DNA of 9,051 nucleotides from Ruminococcus sp. UBA1394 (lineage in GTDB: Bacteria > Bacillota > Clostridia > Oscillospirales > Ruminococcaceae), in NCBI GenBank assembly GCA_002305725.1, contig DBQM01000042.1:1-9051 (forward strand), read 5' to 3'. A model generated the notes under the pieces. The model was not told the origin of the DNA and did not search any database. It saw only the letters and a list, made by a program, of their open reading frames with translations. A program made the translations under genes and the position numbers. The stretch's first letter is position 1; each line of letters begins with the position of its first letter. Positions 6,722 to 9,051 of the stretch are shown in pieces.

Positions 6722-7396
6722 ATGGTGAAATATATTTTTGCAATTGTTATCTCAGCTGTCATATCGTATCTTCTCGGCAGCTGCAATTCCTCAATCATAA
6801 CCGTAAGGCTTATGAAAGGGGAGGACATAAGAAAATTCGGCAGCGGCAATGCAGGGCTTACAAACACCCTGCGCTGCTTCGGAAAACTTCCGGCTCTTAT
6901 TACACTTCTGGGTGACCTTTTAAAAGGTGTAGTTGCAGTATTTATCTGTAAATTTGTTTGTACTCTGCTTGACGCCGGAATAGGTGCGGACAGCGATATA
7001 CGATATATCGGCTATATAGCCGGACTGTTCGCTGTAATCGGTCACATTTTTCCTGTCTATTACGGTTTTAAGGGCGGAAAGGGCGTACTGGTAGGGGTTT
7101 CGGTATTCCTTGTTATTGACCCTGCTGTGTTCGGAATACTTATTCTGATTTTTGCGGTAATGCTGATAATAACCCACTATGTTTCTGTATCATCAATAAC
7201 AGCCTCTGCGCTTTGTCCTTTTGTGACATTTTTTATGCGGTATTTTGCCGAAAAAGTCCCTATGAATATTACTTTGCTACATACCGCTCTTACACTTCCG
7301 ATTTGTCTGCTTGTAATATATATGCACAGGTCAAATATTGAAAGACTGAAAAACGGTACTGAAAACAAATTTTCATTTAAAAAGAAGGAGGAATGA
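6722..7396 (+). CDS. plsY: Acyl-phosphate:glycerol-3-phosphate acyltransferase PlsY
   Basis: This integral membrane enzyme transfers an acyl group from acyl-phosphate to sn-glycerol-3-phosphate, giving lysophosphatidic acid. It has several hydrophobic spans, with the first at about residues 4-20. The three conserved loops are present: GSGNAGLTNTLRCFGK (40-55), GHIFPVYYGFKGGKGV, and a C-terminal HRSNIERLKNGTENKF. At 224 residues it is slightly longer than usual and ends in a lysine-rich tail. AAGGTG at 6711-6716 overlaps the der stop and is five bases before the ATG. gpsA, which makes its substrate, starts four bases after its stop. PlsX, which would supply the acyl-phosphate, is not in this window. 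Confidence 0.96.
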   Translation: MVKYIFAIVISAVISYLLGSCNSSIITVRLMKGEDIRKFGSGNAGLTNTLRCFGKLPALITLLGDLLKGVVAVFICKFVCTLLDAGIGADSDIRYIGYIAGLFAVIGHIFPVYYGFKGGKGVLVGVSVFLVIDPAVFGILILIFAVMLIITHYVSVSSITASALCPFVTFFMRYFAEKVPMNITLLHTALTLPICLLVIYMHRSNIERLKNGTENKFSFKKKEE

Positions 7397-7400
7397 TACA

Positions 7401-8399
7401 ATGGCTAAAATTACGATTTTAGGCTCCGGCGGCTTTGGATTAAGCCTTGCGGTAATGCTTGACAGATTAGGGCACGATATAACGGTCTGGTCGGCATTTG
7501 AAAAAGAGCTTGATGAAATCAGAAAAGACGGTGAGCATAAGGTAAAGCTGCCGGGAGTAAAGATTCCGGAAAGCGTTAAGCTTTGTCCGGATATTTCCTG
7601 CATCAGCGGCAGTAAGGTCGTGCTGCTGGGTATTCCTTCTCCTTATGTAAGAGATGTTGTGAAAAAAGCGGCTCCTTTTGTAACTCCCGAAATGATAGTG
7701 GTGAACACAAGCAAGGGACTTGAAACGGGTACTCACAAGCTTATAAGCGACGTTATAAGCGAGGAGATTCCACAGTCGCCTGTTGTCATTCTCTCCGGAC
7801 CATCTCATGCGGAGGAGGTTGCAAGAGGAGTGCCTACAACTGTTGTTGCGGCGTCTGATAACGAGGAGGCTGCGGCGTATATACAGGATATTATGAGCAG
7901 CAATGTGTTCAGAATTTATATAAACAAAGACGTTGTCGGCTGTGAAATCGGCGGTGCACTGAAAAATATTATTGCAGTATGCGCCGGAATATGTGACGGT
8001 CTTAATTACGGCGACAATACAAAGGCAGCGCTTATGACAAGGGGTATCACGGAAATAGGCAGACTTGGCGTTGCAATGGGTGCATCTCCGTCTACATTCA
8101 GCGGACTGACAGGAATCGGAGATTTAATCGTTACCTGTACAAGTATGCACAGCAGAAACCGCCGTGCCGGAATACTCATAGGGCAGGGGGTAAGTCCTCA
8201 GGAGGCTGTAAAGATTGTCGGAACAGTCGAGGGATATAACTGCTGTAAGGTTGCCCTTGAGCTTGCTCAGAAAATGGGAGTTTCAATGCCTATAACCGAG
8301 CAATTGAATGAAGTGCTTTTCAACAACGGAAACGTCAAGGATTCTTTAGGCAAGCTTATGTCTCGTCCTAAAAAGTGCGAAACTGAACAGTTTATTTAA
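7401..8399 (+). CDS. gpsA: NAD(P)-dependent glycerol-3-phosphate dehydrogenase
   Basis: This cytoplasmic enzyme reduces dihydroxyacetone phosphate to sn-glycerol-3-phosphate for phospholipid synthesis. The N-terminal Rossmann fold has GSGGFG at residues 8-13. The segments NTSKGLE (102-108) and SGPSHAEEV (132-140) are diagnostic. The catalytic lysine is Lys188 in GGALKN, followed by the GLNYGDNTKAALMTRG helix (200-215) and GLTGIGDLIVTCTS (235-248) of the C-terminal helical domain. Length (332) is normal. AAGGAGG at 7385-7391 lies inside the end of plsY, nine bases before the ATG, so the two are likely coupled. It is the last gene of the cluster, with a strong terminator seven bases after its stop. 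Confidence 0.97.
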   Translation: MAKITILGSGGFGLSLAVMLDRLGHDITVWSAFEKELDEIRKDGEHKVKLPGVKIPESVKLCPDISCISGSKVVLLGIPSPYVRDVVKKAAPFVTPEMIVVNTSKGLETGTHKLISDVISEEIPQSPVVILSGPSHAEEVARGVPTTVVAASDNEEAAAYIQDIMSSNVFRIYINKDVVGCEIGGALKNIIAVCAGICDGLNYGDNTKAALMTRGITEIGRLGVAMGASPSTFSGLTGIGDLIVTCTSMHSRNRRAGILIGQGVSPQEAVKIVGTVEGYNCCKVALELAQKMGVSMPITEQLNEVLFNNGNVKDSLGKLMSRPKKCETEQFI

Positions 8400-8405
8400 A
8401 AAAAC

Positions 8406-8442
8406 GTCCTTTCCTGCAATTGTGTAGGAAAGGGCATTTTTT
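8406..8442 (+). terminator. Strong intrinsic terminator after gpsA
   Basis: A 13-pair stem (8406-8418 with 8423-8435, including G-T pairs) closes an ATTG loop and is followed by six T residues (8437-8442). A run of A residues (8398-8404) precedes the stem, so it could also terminate transcription from the opposite strand. Confidence 0.92.
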
Positions 8443-8492
8443 GTCAATATTAACTATAAAATGTAAATTTTTTATAAACTTGATAAAATATA

Positions 8493-8521
8493 TTGACTTT
8501 TGTCGGATTATGGTGTATAAT
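8493..8521 (+). promoter_or_regulatory. Sigma-A promoter of the XRE-type regulator gene
   Basis: TTGACT (8493-8498) and TATAAT (8516-8521) have a 17-base spacer, giving a near-consensus promoter with a start expected near 8528. A 12-base perfect palindrome TAAATATATTTA (8530-8541) covers the region just past the start. A similar AAATATATT (8486-8494) overlaps the upstream edge of the -35 box. These are candidate operators, though AT-rich sequence makes chance matches likely. Confidence 0.8.
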
Positions 8522-8590
8522 TAAATTGTTAAATATATTTACCTGCAAAAACAATCAGATGAGCACTTTAAAAAAAGAGGTGAAGGTATA

Positions 8591-8854
8591 ATGAGAATTG
8601 ATTGTAAAAAACTCTCGGAGGCAAGAAAAAGCAGAGGTTTTGCATTGACTGAAGCCGCTGAAGAAATAGGCATTCCGCCGTCAGTTTTAAGAAGATGGGA
8701 AACCGGAAAGGGTGCTTCTCCGTTTGAAAGCGGCAGAGAAACTTATCCTGTTATGGCGCTGCTTAAACTTTATGATATTGAAATTGAAGATCTGTATTAC
8801 GACCGTGATATCGACCGATTAAGAAAAACCTTTGATATAATAGAAATGTCCTGA
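8591..8854 (+). CDS. Small XRE-family helix-turn-helix transcriptional regulator
   Basis: This 87-residue protein is one helix-turn-helix domain with a short tail. Residues 8-40 carry the fold: LSEARKSRGFALTEAAEEIG as helices 1-2, then IPPSVLRRWETGK as the recognition helix and following turn. PVMALLKLYDIEIEDLYYD (53-71) is the usual last helix of this class. There is no ligand-binding, peptidase or toxin domain. The ribosome binding site GAGGTG (8577-8582) is eight bases from the ATG. It is monocistronic, with its own promoter and a likely terminator. No toxin-like or phage gene adjoins it, so its targets are unknown. Self-regulation is possible given the palindromes around its promoter, but this is inference. 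Confidence 0.85.
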   Translation: MRIDCKKLSEARKSRGFALTEAAEEIGIPPSVLRRWETGKGASPFESGRETYPVMALLKLYDIEIEDLYYDRDIDRLRKTFDIIEMS

Positions 8855-8895
8855 TAAAAATTCAATTACAAGTTGAATTTATCGGTTATTTTTAT
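8853..8895 (+). terminator. Probable AT-rich terminator after the XRE gene
   Basis: AATTCAATT (8859-8867) and AGTTGAATT (8871-8879) form a nine-pair stem with one G-T pair over a three-base loop. Further pairs extend it to 8853 and 8883 across a two-base bulge. A T-rich tract (TTATTTTTATT) follows two bases later. The stem overlaps the stop codon and is AT-rich, so efficiency is uncertain. Confidence 0.55.
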
Positions 8896-8924
8896 TGCAA
8901 TTTATACCGGAAATATGATATAAT
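8895..8924 (+). promoter_or_regulatory. Extended -10 promoter reading toward the right edge
   Basis: TTGCAA (8895-8900) and TATAAT (8919-8924) are 18 bases apart, with TG one base before the -10 box (TGATATAAT, 8916-8924). The expected start is near 8931. No gene begins inside the window downstream, so the target, if any, lies beyond 9051. Confidence 0.6.
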
Positions 8925-8945
8925 AAATGCACAGCATTTATTATA
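8919..8945. repeat. Perfect inverted repeat overlapping a -10 box
   Basis: A 12-base arm at 8919-8930 is perfectly complementary to 8934-8945 across the spacer ACA. The left arm contains the TATAAT of the outward promoter. It could be an operator for a dimeric regulator or part of the palindromic element that follows. Confidence 0.6.
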
Positions 8946-8956
8946 ATTTATTATAA
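8937..8956. repeat. Tandem 10-base direct repeat
   Basis: TTTATTATAA occurs twice without spacer (8937-8946 and 8947-8956). It links the inverted repeat on the left to the GC-rich hairpin on the right. Confidence 0.6.
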
Positions 8957-8957
8957 A

Positions 8958-9039
8958 GCCCTTGCAGATACGCAAAGCAGGCTTTGCTTCCTGCATATCG
9001 GGCAATTATATCAAAAATCTTTGATTTTATGATATAATT
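8958..9039. repeat. Two adjoining long stem-loops, probable dispersed palindromic element
   Basis: The first structure is an interrupted stem pairing GCCC (8958-8961) with GGGC (9000-9003), GCAG (8964-8967) with CTGC (8991-8994), and GCAAAG (8972-8977) with CTTTGC (8982-8987) over a CAGG loop. The second directly adjoins it: a 16-base arm (9004-9019) pairs with 9023-9039 apart from a single bulged A, over a TTT loop. No T-tract follows, so it is not a standard terminator. The minus strand is open from the window edge to a stop at 8941-8943 (complement TTA), about 36 codons; this may be a by-product of the repeat or the end of a gene beyond the edge. Confidence 0.55.
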
Positions 9040-9051
9040 ACAATATATGCA

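Overview
The window reads as chromosomal DNA from an anaerobic, moderately AT-rich Firmicute of class Clostridia, most like the Ruminococcus/Oscillospiraceae group. That rests on strong AAGGAGG-type ribosome binding sites, near-consensus sigma-A promoters, the gene content, and protein motifs typical of Clostridia. Genus-level placement is an impression, not a computed result. Every gene seen lies on the + strand, and no gene-free stretch exceeds about 200 bases. There is no phage, CRISPR array, transposase, tRNA or rRNA gene.

Layout. Positions 1-138 hold a strongly palindromic, apparently non-coding element. It is followed by an exported DacF-like D,D-carboxypeptidase homologue (151-1284) in which all three penicillin-binding-protein catalytic motifs are altered. 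A promoter and a 67-base leader with a small hairpin precede glucose-6-phosphate isomerase (pgi, 1431-2765). A 135-residue orphan P-loop protein follows (2855-3262). A consensus promoter (3274-3302) then drives yceD/DUF177 (3336-3785) and rpmF (3813-3998), which end at an intrinsic terminator (4012-4048). Immediately after comes a tightly packed cluster: a PDZ/radical-SAM/DUF512 protein (4067-5368), der (5384-6712), plsY (6722-7396) and gpsA (7401-8399), closed by a strong terminator (8406-8442). A small XRE-type regulator with its own promoter (8591-8854) follows. The window ends in a second cluster of inverted repeats (8919-9039) with an outward-reading promoter.

How the genes fit together. 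yceD, rpmF and der all concern the large ribosomal subunit (23S rRNA accumulation, protein L32, 50S assembly GTPase). gpsA makes sn-glycerol-3-phosphate and plsY acylates it, the first steps of phospholipid synthesis, so the central cluster joins ribosome assembly to membrane-lipid entry. pgi is central glycolysis. The DacF-like protein belongs to cell-wall metabolism by descent but probably no longer has ordinary serine D,D-peptidase chemistry.

Most of the window is conserved housekeeping DNA. The points most worth a second look are the catalytically degenerate DacF homologue, the terminator placed 18 bases before a cluster with no room for its own promoter, the orphan P-loop protein behind pgi, the DUF512 radical-SAM protein of unknown chemistry, and the palindromic elements at both edges.
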